Position numbers and translations under genes: made by a program. DNA of 64,000 nucleotides from the NCBI GenBank assembly GCA_025618425.1, contig CM046838.1, forward strand, positions 21,151,211 to 21,215,210, given 5' to 3'. The notes beneath the pieces are model-generated. The model made no database searches, was not told the origin of the DNA, and saw only the letters and a program-made list of their open reading frames with translations. The DNA comes from Heliocidaris tuberculata (taxonomy: Eukaryota > Echinodermata > Echinoidea > Camarodonta > Echinometridae). This document shows, piece after piece, positions 24,175 through 36,910 of the stretch. How positions within the stretch are numbered: position 1 is the stretch's first letter; each line of letters begins with the position of its first letter.

Positions 24175-26629
24175 ATGTATCGTCCTATAAGAGATGGATT
24201 GGTTGTATGTAAGGAATAAAGCGTCCACGTACAGGCGGTATTCTTATAAGCTGTTTTCAGTTTCTCATTATTAATAAGCTTGTGTATGTTTAAAATAGAT
24301 ACTTTGGCATGATATCCACCTGCTCAAGCTTGCATGCTTTCCTCTGCTCTTTATCAATATTAATTTTCCCTGCATCTGCCAATGATCAGCATCCACTTCG
24401 TCAGAGAGGGGGAGGAATCTAAATATTTGCAGTCAGAAGACACCGCAAGAAAGACTTATGCGAAACAAGATGCCAAAGCTCTAAATCAAACTTAACACTA
24501 CTTGGGCAATACAGAAAATCCATCCAAATTGTCTTGGACATCCGCATAACCAATGGAAACAATCACTGGACGAAACATTTTTGTAATAGAAAGACATTTG
24601 GCTGCTATTTTGATGATGTGACCCCGGGTGCCTTTAAGAAACACAATCGGAACACAACGAAAGGATCAAATTTCTCTTCTAACACACAAAATAATAGTCT
24701 TTTTGCCCGTTGCTTTTCAAAAATACCTTTGTTCCCCCAAGTATTTTGACTTCACTAGATTTGTTCATAACCCGACCATTTTCCTTTCATTCAATCAAAA
24801 AAAAGTTGAAGAGTACCTTTAAGGTGAGAGCAAGCGTGTCGTGATCGAACTATAATTCATAAATATGGTAATTAGCTGAACATTGTGGTGCAAAGTAATT
24901 TCTTAGCGTTACTGAATGCCCTTTTATCATCAGTCAGCCATAAAGCTGTAGTGTTACATGGCGTCCTGCCCCTGGTAACAACCAGAGCAATGCAACTGGG
25001 GACTGGTGATAAAGCCGGCGAGCTGGCGGAACGAATAGGCGCGGTCCATTTTTAATTCAAGTTTTTGTCTGTATGTTCTACAACCAAGAGACGTCAAATC
25101 GGCTGGAATAGTAGTGAGTATTTTAAAACTGGAATAGGAGAGTTCGTCTCCCCCCTTAGGGCATATGAATAACCTTTAGTGATGATAAGTGTTGGCATTT
25201 AGTAGTCATAATAAAAGGTTATGTGAGGTTGTTGTAAACCAAGAGCTTTAAAGACGAAATGATTAAACTTGTATTTTATGAAGTAGTTATTGAATTATAC
25301 CACCATCTTCATAATGGTAAAACTGTTGAAATTGAACGTTTACTACATGCTTAAGAAACTAAAGCGTCGAATCACCAATTAAAACGTCCGAGGAGTGACC
25401 GCACTTTCAAAATTATAAATATAATGCGTTTAAGATGATGGATGCAGCCCTTACAGTGTTGTATCTATAACAATGAGATACATTTTGAAAACGCTGTCAC
25501 CCTTTTAAATTGTGAATTAACACTATCACATTTTAGAGTATAAAAGATTATCTTGTAGTCTTTTTTGCAGAAAGAGTTCAGTCAATTTGCAAGTGATTTG
25601 TTAATATGTTTGAACCTCTAAATTTATTTCATACATAATAACATTAGTTGTAATATTATCATTATTATATGAATGCATATGTAACAATATATTCTTTCAT
25701 GGCATTCATAGTAGTTGCGTTTTTCTCTCTTTAGTGAAAGATGTGTTTTCCTGCCCGAGGTAATTATGTAGAAAGGTTGCTCTAACTTTTGATGACAGAG
25801 TAATGTATACCTGCCATCAAATAGCCGAGGTGATATGGCAAAACTCGGTCACCATTATAGAAAAATATCATACATCTCGCGACTTATATTCATTCATTAT
25901 CATTATTATTTTTCTAATATAATGAATAGTCTTTCCGATGTCAATTATGGATACCCACAAAAGGCTACTCCAGTAATAATGGAAATGCAATTTCGCTATT
26001 TCAAGAGAAAGTATTATATTGTCAAGGAATTGGTTCATGAAATCAAATGTCATTTTGTATTGTATATATATATATATATATATATACTTTTTCTTATCTG
26101 TCTGTCAATTTTATTTTCTATTTTTCTTTCTATTTCCCATCATTTCAGTCTCTTGTTATTATGTGATTGTTTTCTATTGATTCAATCAAACATATAAATA
26201 TTTAACAAATTCTCGTTTTATATCATTTGTCTAGTAAGTTTTATTATTCCATGTTACTGACTATAATGATTTGCATAATAATATTGTTTTGTGTCCGTAA
26301 AACCATTTTTTGCAAAATGAAATGCATATTATTTTCATGCTTTTCGATTTTATCTACTGGAATGGAGTATCATTCACAATTTTAGAAAACCTTCAAAGCC
26401 CTTAAATGATGCACTTGTTTTTATTCTTTCTCTTGAAACAACCAAGGAAACGCTGAAAAGTGTCACCGAGAGAAAATAAATCTAATTATTAATTGGTGAT
26501 CTTGAATATGTAATGACGATGATGTATCTTAGAAGAACATCGTTTGGAAGAACAATAAAAAAATGGCAGTACTAAAGGAAAAAAAAGGTAAGTTTTCACC
26601 ATAATGTCAATGCCTGTTGTGGTTACTCC

Positions 26630-26661
<32 letters not shown>

Positions 26662-28576
26662 GTCCCACTTTCTCTGAACCATTCACCTGCCTATATTAAG
26701 CTGCGGTTATTAATAGGCGGAGGAAATATAAAAAATAATAGTCTCTATTGCACCTGTACGAATACTGTCTCTTTACACTGAAAAGGAAGAAATTGGATAG
26801 ACAACAAAACGTTATGTTATCAAGGTCATAGCAATCAGTTGTATTAAGTGACTTCTTTGATGATATTGGTATTGATTGGATGGTAAGAGAGATGGAGAGT
26901 GAGAGCGAAAAAGAGAAAGAAAACTAGAGAGAGAGAAAGAGAGAGAGAAAGAGAGAAAGAGAGAGAGAGAGAGAGTGCAAGTGCGAGAGCTGCGATGCCG
27001 AAAATACCTATGGAAAACAATTATGTTGCTATAGTAACGACGTGTTGTATCAACAACGATGCGTGCTTGAAGACTATATTTGCCGTTTCTTTATTCATTT
27101 ATTAATAAGCAATGCCTGGAATAGAGCAAGGACATTTTATTGTTTAGAGGTATACCGTCTTTGTTTCCTCAATAATGTATAAAGTATAATATTGATATAT
27201 ATTTCGCTTAAGGTACGCCTTCAAAACTTCAAAACGCAAACGTGTAATTGTTACATACAATTCCGCTTTTGACCAATATTATTGTCTCATGGATATCGGA
27301 TTTACATGTATATTAGCCATGGATCATCTTTCGAATACTGATGACTGACAAGTATGACGTCATGTACCTCTTTTTAAGTACCAAGGTTTAAAAAAAAAAA
27401 CACCAAAAGTGCTATCGAGCTAAAGTTTGATATCAATAGTGCATTTCGTAGTTATTGGAACAAAATTTTATTGATATAGCATGAATGTTTAGGGTAGTAG
27501 CTATGTATTTATTTTTTTTTTTAGAACAGAACAGAATTAAGGAGGCGGTGTGCAAAAATCTAGACAAACTGGAGAACGGATGTGTGGCAGGGAGGGAGAG
27601 AGAGAGAGAGAGAAAGAGTTGAGATGAAAGAGAAAGAGAAAGAGAGAGTGAGAGGGAGTATCTCATTGACGGCCTATTCCATGTCGGGTGACATAGACGG
27701 TATCATTCTAACAACATAATATGATATATTATTCACATTAGACCCTTCCATGCTATGCCCAAAGGAGAAAAAGAAAGAAAGGAGAGAAAGTATATCGAGG
27801 GAGATCCGTGCTCTCTGACAGCGGAATACATCATCGCTCTAATATTTATTTTACGGACAGTTTTCGCTCGTTCTTATATCAGATTTGCCCGCAGACGTGT
27901 TCTATGAACACCGATATCATGCATATCGCCGAATTACTGTACGTCACTTTGTTTGCATTTGTCCTCATTGTCGATCTTTCCCTCTCTGACTTTCCTCCCC
28001 TTTAAAAAAAAATGGAGAAGTCAACCAGTTTGAAGGAGCACTTCTCTTTCTGATTCCTGTGAAGCTGTGATATGAAGAGCAGCAGATCGTTCTTTGTGAA
28101 GAGTTTGATTTGCATCTGTTGTTTTCACAAAGATGACACTTGAAATTGACTCCTAGACGGATTGGAAAGTGAATATCTGAAGAGCATGTCGATGTTTGTC
28201 ATCAATATCCTTGTTATTGACGTTTTGGTACAAAAGGCGGCGTCATAATCATCATCATCGTAGTCGTGCTGGAATTCATTGTCGACACCGTCGTCGTTTG
28301 TAATAGCTACGATATTCTCTAGAGTGTCTTGTAATTGTTATCGTTCTCGTCGGTAAACAAAATCCTCGGTCGAACTCATCCATACTTGAGAAATGTAGGT
28401 CACTTTGAGCTAGGGCAGAGGTGTATCGACGAATATGTCGCAGGCTTTCTTTTGATTCAGCCCTTTCATTCTAATCGTCACCTCCTCATACGCGCATATT
28501 CTAGCAACTGCGCTGCCGCATTACCTTAGCCATCGTCACCAACCCCGCTATCACCATTACCACTAAACCACCATCT
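24175..28576. other. Unassigned sequence with scattered microsatellites
   Basis: No gene identified in 4.4 kb. Simple repeats: (TA) at about 26062-26086, C12 plus (TC) at about 26629-26661, GA tracts at about 26926-26975 and 27596-27655. The block 24890-25050 is complex and repeat-free and might be conserved non-coding DNA. Frames at 24534-24822, 25835-26197 and 27808-28005 show no family features. Confidence 0.45.
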
Positions 28577-28647
28577 GCAGCAGCAGCAGCAGCAGCACCA
28601 CCACCACCACCACCACCACCACCACCACCACCACCACTACCACCACC
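28577..28647. repeat. (CAG)n(CCA)n microsatellite
   Basis: CAG units at 28577-28596 pass directly into CCA units to 28647. No reading frame of significance is associated. Confidence 0.93.
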
Positions 28648-29016
28648 TATGATATATTTGTATCTTTCTTCTAATGTTGATTAGCAGTGTTATTAAAAAT
28701 AAATTTATTAACCTCCATTTGATACTTAAAAAGACATAATTTTAGTGTATAGATAACCGTGATGCAGGAGGGTCAATTAAGTTGGAACCTATTTCTACGT
28801 GTTGGGAATATGCAAAGGAAAGCTATATGAACGTGCATGAGCTTTTAAGGGATAAGTTACAAAAAATACCTGATAGTATAAGAATATTGCGATAAAACAA
28901 CGGCCACTTACTAAAACCCTACCAGCCAGTTTGAAAACGTAAGTTAGAAGATATATTTGCAATGGTAGATATTCCTGATCGTAGTAGGATATTTAAATGC
29001 GTAGACCCTTTCTCTA
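28648..29016. other. Unassigned sequence
   Basis: AT-rich DNA without recognised features. Confidence 0.4.
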
Positions 29017-29233
29017 ACACAACCACTGCTACCACCACCACTACCACTAACAACATCAACCCTACCACCACCACCATCATCATCACTACCACCAAAACCA
29101 CCACCGCCATCACCACCACTGCCACTAACACCATCAACCCTAGCACCACCACCATCACCACTACCACCAAAACCACCAAAACCACAAAAACCACCACCGC
29201 TACCACCACCACCATCACAAGCATTCATCACCA
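29017..29233. repeat. Degenerate (ACC)n array, about 215 bp
   Basis: ACC triplets interrupted by ACT, ATC, AAC and AAA, including two near-identical sub-blocks (AACACCATCAACCCTA type at about 29050 and 29130). The array translates as poly-Thr on plus and as poly-Val or Gly-rich on minus; these frames are products of the repeat. Confidence 0.93.
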
Positions 29234-30107
29234 ATAACATCGTGATGGTATTAACACTATTGTTAAAGAGACGAGGATGGGTTTATATTAAATATGAGCT
29301 CATCATCTAATCGATGATCAACCTAACCGTGTAATATTTTCAGATAATACCGCTGCATCTCGGGTCATCTAATAAGAACCATTCATGTTGATGATGCTGT
29401 GCGAGTTGGCGTCAGAGGAGGACAACGGTAGAAGACTCTGCTTGCGAAGGACTCGATAGGTAGCACCTGTTTTGGATCCAGCGGTTTTGCCCCCTCTTCA
29501 CACGCACATACTCCTTCCCGTCTTATCTCAAAGCCGCACGATCGTTTACACTCCCTTTCATATACCAACACACTTCATTCACGAGTAATCCATCCTTCGC
29601 GATTAGCGACTGTCTAGCAATCCTCTACCATACACCATAGACCTAGCGTGTAGCTATTTAGCGAACTGTCGAGCAAGTATATATTACACCTATTGGGATT
29701 ATTATATGATACAAGCGACGTAATGTACTGAAAACAAAAGTGGAGACACCACGTGCACTGGATTTGTTTTCGGATAGATAATGCGGAGTATGATAAGTGG
29801 TGATAATTACTGGATCTAATCACTTCCGTGACCACACACGATGGAGGATGATCATGATGATTGTTGTTTCATATCTTCACCTGATGTAAGTTAACTAAAA
29901 ATGTGATTATATGTATATATATATATATGTGGATGTCATGTTCTAGACCAGGTGCATTGTTTTCGGGAAGTCGGGGGGGGGGGGGGCACTTATTGACCAG
30001 TGGGCAGTTGCCCCAAATCATTTTAGATCTTTAACGTGCGTATCCTTGAAGCGTATTATTCCAGTTATGCATTTGCGGCACCCTATTCTTAATTAACGCC
30101 CTTGTTC
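29234..30107. other. Unassigned sequence
   Basis: No gene. (AT) run at about 29908-29930. A G12 run at about 29976-29987 followed by CACTTATTG resembles the poly-G MITE ends elsewhere. Confidence 0.4.
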
Positions 30108-30200
30108 ATTCATTCATTCATTCATTTATTTTTCCTCTCATGGGGTGGAACACCCTAACAGCAAAAGCTGATTTCCACGGTGTTCTTGATTGTTTTTTAA
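30108..30200 (-). mobile_element. LINE 3' terminus with hairpin and (TTCA)n tail
   Basis: The plus strand shows (ATTC)n at 30108-30128, then a stem-loop with GTGGAA at 30144 and TTCCAC at about 30173 and an inner AGC/GCT pair. Read on the minus strand this is a hairpin followed by a (TGAA)n tail, the layout of a CR1/L2-type LINE 3' end. No coding remnant follows, so this is a very short truncated copy. Confidence 0.45.
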
Positions 30201-30299
30201 CGGATTGAATGATTTATTGATTGATAGTTAATAAATCAATTGATTCAATATATTTGCATCCTGCTGATACATGTACTGAAATATACTACAAGAAGAAGA

Positions 30300-30575
30300 A
30301 AACATTGACAAATTACGTTATGAAATGAAAACTTTGTTAATAATTATGTGTAGCGCTCATTTCGGGTGGAAAAAATCATTTTAACCGTTTCCTTTACTTG
30401 GTATGACCCAATTCACTGATTGTATTGTGTATGTTTTCCATAACGGATTATGTCTAACCCATATATCTTTGTCTGGCTTATGCTAGCTTTATTCTGTATC
30501 CTCTCTCTCCCTCGTCCGCCTACGCCTATTGAGCCGTATTGACTATGGCATGGTGAAATTGAATTGAAATTTACC
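30300..30575 (+). mobile_element. Possible LINE 3' UTR ending in a (GAATT/GAAATT) tail
   Basis: AT-rich sequence ending GGTGAAATTGAATTGAAATT at about 30551-30570, which looks like the short tandem tail of a non-LTR element in plus orientation. No RT motif is visible upstream, so this is a weak call based on the tail only. Confidence 0.3.
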
Positions 30576-31209
30576 CACATAGTTTATATGGAGCTGTTTG
30601 AGTAAGAGAGAATCATCAAAAGCACATATTCATGTATTTTCTGGGTTCCTGTATTGCATGTAGCTGGCTTGCAATTCTGAGAAATTTCTTGATGTGCGAG
30701 AAAAAAGGAAGATCATTTCCTGACGAGGAAGATTTTGTTGAGGATGAGGTATGTGTCGTGGCGCCATTTTCAGCAATGCTTGACCGTGACCGGAAACGCC
30801 TCGTGATGAATGTCCTATTTAGACTTAAGATTACCATCATTATTGCCACTACCTTGACAACCCTCGTGTCTTGGCACATCCAGGCACTGATAAAAAGGGG
30901 GCTTAATAAAGAAAACCCTGTCACGTGTAGCCCTCTATAAGTTTTAGTGATTTTTTTTCTGGGCCTTCCTATGGGGGAGGGAAGGAGGGGGTGGGGCGGA
31001 CGCCATCTACACTCTAATTTCGCTGTACGCCGACTATCTTAAATTATTTTACAAAATTGCCATAAATATAATCTTGATGTCATGGGCTCGGGTTAGGATT
31101 AATTACAAGGGTAAAAACTATGCTATGCTGGATATACCTACGCCACTGCACATCGATTCCATATTCATATCCCTTGATGATATACTCATTGCATTCCTCC
31201 TCGTTGTCA
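30576..31209. other. Unassigned sequence, one weak exon-like segment
   Basis: 30664-30748 (85 nt) sits between GTATTGCATGTAG and the good donor match GATGAG/GTATGT, and encodes about 28 residues beginning WLAILRNFLMCEKKGR. Exons this short arise by chance easily, so I do not call a gene. 30960-31005 is G-rich (a decayed poly-G element end). Confidence 0.3.
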
Positions 31210-31217
31210 GTATCGAC

Positions 31218-31482
31218 CAGGGGCGGCGCCAGGGTATTTTGATAGGAGGGGCAAGACGATCTAAAAATGACGTCATATTTTTTCTCCATTAAATAACAGG
31301 GGTAATATAGAGTTATATGTTTAAGACCTCTCTTTTTAATACTCCTCTTTCTTCTTTCTTCCCTTTTCTTCCCTTTTCTTCCTCCTTTTCTTCTTTTTTC
31401 TTCTTTTTTTTTCTTTTTTCACTACTTGAAAAATCATAGGGGGGGCGGTCGCCCCCTCTGCCCCCCTGTAGCGCCGCCCCTG
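31218..31482. mobile_element. hAT-type MITE with perfect ends and 8-bp target duplication
   Basis: The target duplication GTATCGAC is exact (31210-31217 and 31483-31490). The left end is CAGGGGCGGCGCCAGGG and the reverse complement of the right end is CAGGGGCGGCGCTACAGGG. 265 bp. The interior has a pyrimidine tract (TTCTTCTTTT type, 31340-31420) and a G7CGG/CCGCC-rich right flank. Non-coding. It is the best preserved member of the poly-G MITE group in the window. Confidence 0.92.
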
Positions 31483-32000
31483 GTATCGACTACTCTAAGA
31501 GACGGTAGACACGACCACCATCATTATCATCACCTTCACTTGCCCTCATTACTCTGGAATCCGTGGCTCCGGCACCTTGATTATTGACATGTGCAATAAC
31601 AGGGCACTGGGCCGTGACGGAGGGTCAGTCACACGTAATTAAGGTCCAAACTGACCGGCATTTCGACCAGTGGTTGCGGAGACCATTCGTGATCATTCGA
31701 ATGAATGGAGAATTAAAAAGCGAAGCGTGTTTGAGCCAAAGAAACCGGATTTATGTGGCAGTTCCGATCGATTAAAAAAAAACACTTTCCACCTACATTT
31801 CAAAGAAGATACATCCTTTATTCTATCTTTTGATATAATTATACTGTTTATCTTTGTTTACGGGGTTAGTGAATCATATTTTTCAAATCACATGTAATGT
31901 ATTGTTTTAAATCGCTTCGTTAATTTGCAAAACATTTTCATTTTCCCTCTTCAAATGATCTTCTAAGCGCGTTTTATCCTTATATTATTATGTCCTAATA
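31483..32000. other. Unassigned sequence
   Basis: Nothing recognisable. The short frames at 31584-31897 have no family features. Confidence 0.4.
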
Positions 32001-32420
32001 ATCTATACGTAAACCCACCTCCCTCTCTCTATCTCTTCATGCACTTGTATTGGACTCCAAAATTCTTCTTTCATCTTTTGGCATCCCCCCCCCCTCCACC
32101 AAGTGGACTTATTTTTCAATCCTTCCTCACTGCATCCCATATCGTCCACCACTATCTCTTTGCGATTTCCCCCAATCGCTTCGAATCTCTCTTTCACTTC
32201 CCAGACCCCTTTCCTTACTTTTTTGCATAGTGCACAAATCTTCCCACATCTCCCAAATCTGCTACCCCCCCCCCCCCCCCCTCCCTCAATACCTACATCC
32301 ACCCCCTCCCCCTCCCAATTTTACCCCGCTCTGCCCCGGCATCTCACATCTCCTCTTACAATCTCTCATATTCATCTCTTCATCTCTCCCAGTTTTATCG
32401 TATCTCACTCGCCTATCTCC
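32001..32420. repeat. C/T-rich low-complexity tract
   Basis: Pyrimidine-rich plus strand with C runs at about 32086-32095 and 32264-32281. The several overlapping Pro/Ser-rich plus frames and the Gly-rich minus frame come from this composition. Confidence 0.7.
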
Positions 32421-32425
32421 GCCGA

Positions 32426-32613
32426 CAGTGGCGTAGCGTGGGTTCAGGTATTGAGGGGGGCACTAGCGCCATGGGGGGGGGGGGGGCTTCTTAACTGAAA
32501 TGAGAAGAACAAGGCCGTCGATTGGGGTAAGGGTGTGAAATGGGATATTTCTTTACTTTTTTTTTCGATTAGGGGAACATGTGCCCCCGTGGCCCAAGGT
32601 AGCTACGCCACTC
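32426..32613. mobile_element. hAT-type MITE with CAGTGGCGTAGC end
   Basis: Left end CAGTGGCGTAGCGTGGG; reverse complement of the right end GAGTGGCGTAGCTACC. Flanking 8-mers TCCGCCGA (32418-32425) and TCCACCGA (32614-32621) match at 7 of 8, a slightly decayed target duplication. 188 bp with a G14 run at about 32474-32487. This links the GGCGTAGC ends seen elsewhere in the window to the hAT group. Confidence 0.85.
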
Positions 32614-32621
32614 TCCACCGA

Positions 32622-34250
32622 TATGAATAAAGAGTAAGATGAAGGAGCTATCAGATCCTCTTCTACCTTAATGACGGAATGTCACATGAGTACCAAGTGG
32701 TTGGACACTGATACTGGCTCTCGCCAATATGAGAATACTATACTCCCTCTGCTGTATGTATCGCCGTGTTGGCAATACACACACACAGAGTTCCTGTCCG
32801 TTTTGCTTGTGGAGTTTGACGGTGTTGCGTTACGATAGAGAGTCGAGTGATTGCCCATTGAATAAAAACCAATCTGAAATTCGCGACCATTCATTAAATT
32901 GTAAAAATGCGATCCTTACAGAGCGATTTAGCGTTTATCAATCCCGATCAACGAAGTCATGATTACATTTCAAATGTGACGAAAACTGCTTTCTGTCAAT
33001 CTTTATTATTCTTATTGTCAAGTTTGTTTTTACCTCGTCACCATATTTTGGGCGACGTATTTGGAAAGAAGTTGGTCTACAAGTTTATGTTAATGTACAG
33101 AACTCAAGGAAAAGAAAAGAAAATTGGAAGATATTTTGTCGATTTTATTGGTATAAGTTAAGAAAATATCGACTTATTTAGAACTCACCCCCTATGGTGT
33201 CTCCTCTCCCCCTCTCTCCCTTTTCCACTCCTCATCTTTCTCTCTTTCTCTCTCTTTCTCTTCCTTCATTTGCACGATTTCTCATTTTCCACTTTTTTCC
33301 AGCTTTAAGAAAAAATGGAACCACCAAATTCTTTCTTGGGCGACGTGATATTCCCCATTCATTTGTGAACATCGGAGAAAGTTTAGCGACATGTGGATAA
33401 CTACTTGAATCTGTAGATAGATCAAAGTAAATCACCAACATGTGAATTACTGTTTGAATAATATTATTATGGAGTATCAATTTAATATTTATGTCTTTCT
33501 CACGCGATTTGATCATTAATTTTTGAGAGAGAAAGCGGGCGATGCTATCTTCGCAGCTCTCAGTCAAGCTTACGCCTCTCCCACGCTCTCCGCTCTCATT
33601 TTTCTGTTGTTGTTATTGTTCTTATACGGTGTATTCATATTATCTTTTATTAAAGCCCATGTATAGAAGTGTTAGACCCAACAGTGTAATTTCTATTTAA
33701 TTTCCTTGATTTTACTTGAGAAGTCACAATATATAGGCAGCTGCAAAGATTTTTTTCCCCCTAAGATTAGGTAATGAGCAATTAAGAGGTGAAAATCATA
33801 AATCAGGAAAGAAGTGTATTAAGTTATTATAATAAATCATAACTTTAAATCTTGATTTTGATAACGCAGTTTAGTGCATTCATTTTCATGATTAATTTCA
33901 TTTAAATCTCTTATCTGAATAGCAATTAAAAAAATCACCAAACCAGTGATATACTTTCAAAATACTTTCTCGAAATGGTAAGGAAAAGATTAAAGTTTAT
34001 TCAAGCAAGAATAATAATAATGAAAAAAAAAAAGGGATCTATAAATCATTGAAGAAATATTCTTCGAAATCCACATGATCATTATTTTCATGTAAAATAA
34101 ACTTCCAATGTACATGTCTGCTTGTATGATTTTGATGTACGAAACAATTTTAATCGCAACTATGATAAGAGTATTGCAGGTGTAAAAATGAACGATGATG
34201 AAAATTATTAAGTAACCAGCTGGTATTTCGCGAAATAACTTGTACTGATG
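32622..34250. other. Unassigned sequence
   Basis: No gene identified. A CT-rich patch lies at about 33200-33265. Frames at 32682-33161 lie in non-repetitive DNA but show no motif. 33660-34230 is AT-rich. Confidence 0.4.
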
Positions 34251-34458
34251 GGGGCCAGTGGTTCAGGGTGATTTTTCGTGGGGGGGGGGGGGGCAAAAGT
34301 GCATATCAGGAATATATGACAAATAATTGATTGAAAAATAACGTTACATAGGGGGCATAAACGTGGTTTACGGGGGAGGGGGCAGGTGTGTGTTAAGAAA
34401 TATCACTTTTGATGGTGTGGGGGGGGTGCATACCCCAATACATCCTGGATCCGCCCTG
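34251..34458. mobile_element. Decayed hAT-like MITE with G runs
   Basis: The right end CATCCTGGATCCGCCCTG has the reverse complement CAGGGCGGATCCAGGATG, which matches the hAT end at 31218/23416. A G15 run lies at about 34279-34293, with further G-rich blocks at 34372-34383 and 34420-34428. The left end near CAGTGGTTCAGGGTGATTTT is imperfect and no 8-bp duplication was found. Confidence 0.5.
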
Positions 34459-36429
34459 CATATCGGGTGCAAGTTTGTCTATACCCTCCAGATAGGGAAC
34501 GTCTCACCATGCCTGAAGGGACCCTAAAATAAGTTATCAGGTTATCTTCGTGACACTTGACACGTTTTGACTGATGTTTCGATTCCCGAGGAAAATCAAT
34601 GATTCATGGTTCCCTAAGAAAGATCTGAATTATTTAAGAGGTTTAGGAGAGGGTTTGGAGTCTATAATACCATCCAAGCAAAGTCTTAGCTTCTCCAACC
34701 CTTCCCTATCTCTCTCTCTCTCTCTCCCACACCGTCTCTGCCTTTCTTTTCTTTCCTTTCCCTTTTTCTTTTTGATTTTCTTGACGAAAATCTTGATGAC
34801 CAGTGCTTTTCTTTATATTCCTTTCCGTCTCGCTATAATATGTGGGTGTAGAAGAAACTTTCTTGGTCGATATCATTATCGTTTGTAAATCTTTCCTCTC
34901 CTTGTCTCCCCATCCCCCCCCCCCCCCTCCTCTCTCTCTCTCTCTCTCTCTTAAAGGTCATGCATATTGGTGGTGTCACAATAACGAAAAAAAAAAAAGC
35001 AGCATGATCCTGTTTATCCCCTAGATATAAACAATTTTTGAATCCATGTCATCACCCCTGGCAAGACTTTTATCTACATTTGCCGCTTTTGATACAAAGT
35101 GAAACTTTCTTTCATTTTTTTTCCGTCAAGCGGCTGTTAAAACCCATTTCACTTGAATATTGTAGCTTGGCTTTTGGAGTACGGTAATAAAATTTTGTTG
35201 ATTGTTGTCACCTAATGCATCAAGACTGACATTTGAACAATTAGCAATGCACTGAATTAGTAGTAATACGATGAAACAAAGTGTAAATGAAATTAGAATT
35301 TAGAATATTTATCTTTAAAAAGTGTTAAATATTTCAGAAAATAAATTCAGTATCTTACACTTTTCGGACATCTTGGAAAGAGGATAGCTTGTCTATAAAA
35401 AAATTATCACTACAAAGACACCTGAAGGTCAGAGTCGATACTTTTATGAAAGCAAGTTGCCTTTACGAAATCAACGATGTTTGTGCAGATTCCCTTTTCG
35501 ATATTTACGAGGTAGGTTGGGCCGTGGAAAGAAATGTTTTGTAAAAATCTACGACGATCAGTTCGAGGTTAAAATCGCAAAGTCAAATTCTATTTTCAAG
35601 TGTCATATTCTAATGATGTATGACAATAAATACCAGATTAAAGGATAAGAATTCTGTTTGTGCAAATAAACAAATAATCATAAATATAATCATAACTTAA
35701 GGAGTAACTTTAAAGAATTTCCATACCATTATCACCATCTGTTTTATTGTTTCTTATAACCTTTCAGACTGATCTTCTAAAATGCATTTTATGGAGTTTG
35801 CAAGCACGTTTTAAGTATGCACATTTGACAATCGTAGACTGTTTAATACATTTTTTCCTATTCCTCTTGGTGTTCTGACTGAAGGCGAATTCCCACGTAA
35901 TTCTCAAAAAGTCTCTCCAGTCAAGTGTATTTTCCCGACCAAACGTTCCATCACCCTTCATATCAGCCAATATACCAAGTCCCTTGCGTCCTCGCCCCTT
36001 CTTTTCTATACCGTCCATATTCCCTTTCATTTCATTATTCAACATATTTACTCCCTTCAAATAATTTGTGTCCCACCATTCAATTCCTCTTCCTTCGTCT
36101 GACAGTTTAACAGATGCACATTTGTGTATTTAATCGTTTCGACACAATCATGTTGTCCGCACGGTGATATTTTAGTAAATATGATTTTAATGCATGTTTT
36201 TGCCTAACCGTAATTGCATCTAGACCCTTTAGCTTATTTATTTTAACGTACTTCATTAAAAAAAAGGTAACAGCTACATTCAATAATAAACTACCGGCTA
36301 CAGCCAAACAAGACCGACGACCAAGAGACCTTCTTACGACATTTCTCAGAGTTCGGGAGACCGGCAGTGTCTGTCTGTTGGGCCGACAGTCGGCTGGAAT
36401 GCCCCCATTAACCACGTTTTGGGGAATAA
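34459..36429. other. Unassigned sequence with (CT)n tracts
   Basis: No gene supported. (CT)n lies at about 34710-34728 and 34930-34951, the latter after a C15 run. The frame at 35457-35648 and the minus frames at 35764-36060 and 36107-36415 have no recognisable domain; the last runs into the foldback region. Confidence 0.4.
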
Positions 36430-36910
36430 ATAAGGCTACAGCCCACGAGACCGCTAGAATGCACCCGGGTCCGCTCGCTATTCATAAGGACCGCTATTCA
36501 TAGAAAACCGCTATTCATTTAACACGCGCTATGAATAGTGGTCCTTATGAGTAGTTATGAAAAGTGGTCCGTATGAATGGATGTCCTTATGAATAGCGAG
36601 GAAATTTGTCTATGGTTTGCTCGCTATTCAGAAGGACCGCTATTCGTACAAAACCGCTATTCATTTAGTCACGAGTCATGGATAGCGATCCTTATGAATA
36701 GCGGTCCTTATGAATAGCGGTCCTTATGACTAGCGAGGTTACCCCTATGCACCTACATTGTTGGTCTCACGGGCCTTCTGTAAAGTTGTCAGCGGGTTCA
36801 CGAGGCCGACATGCCACGAGACTGACTTTTTTAGGTCTTGCTGGCCCTCTGACATTTTTCCGATGGTTCACCAGACCGACATTGTCAGTCTCGTGGGCTG
36901 TCGGTCTACT
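36430..36910. repeat. Double foldback built from a 16-bp word
   Basis: The 16-mer GTCCTTATGAATAGCG occurs repeatedly in both orientations. Foldback A spans 36474-36601 (CGCTATTCATAAGGAC words on the left, GTCCTTATGAATAGCG words on the right) and foldback B spans 36620-36738, about 146 bp downstream. B has three consecutive words on its right arm. The pair is bracketed by GC-richer sequence with its own inverted words: GCCCACGAGACCG at 36441 against CAGTCTCGTGGGCTG at 36886, and the hairpin AGACCGACA/TGTCGGTCT at 36873-36907. It may be the core of a foldback transposon. No protein is encoded, and I know of no name for it. Confidence 0.8.

Noticed and set aside
28919..29240. Three overlapping frames rich in Val, Gly or Thr
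   Set aside because: All come from the (ACC)n array read in different frames.
36474..36738. CRISPR-like or integron-like repeat
   Set aside because: The 16-mers are arranged head-to-head as hairpins, not as regularly spaced direct repeats with unique spacers.
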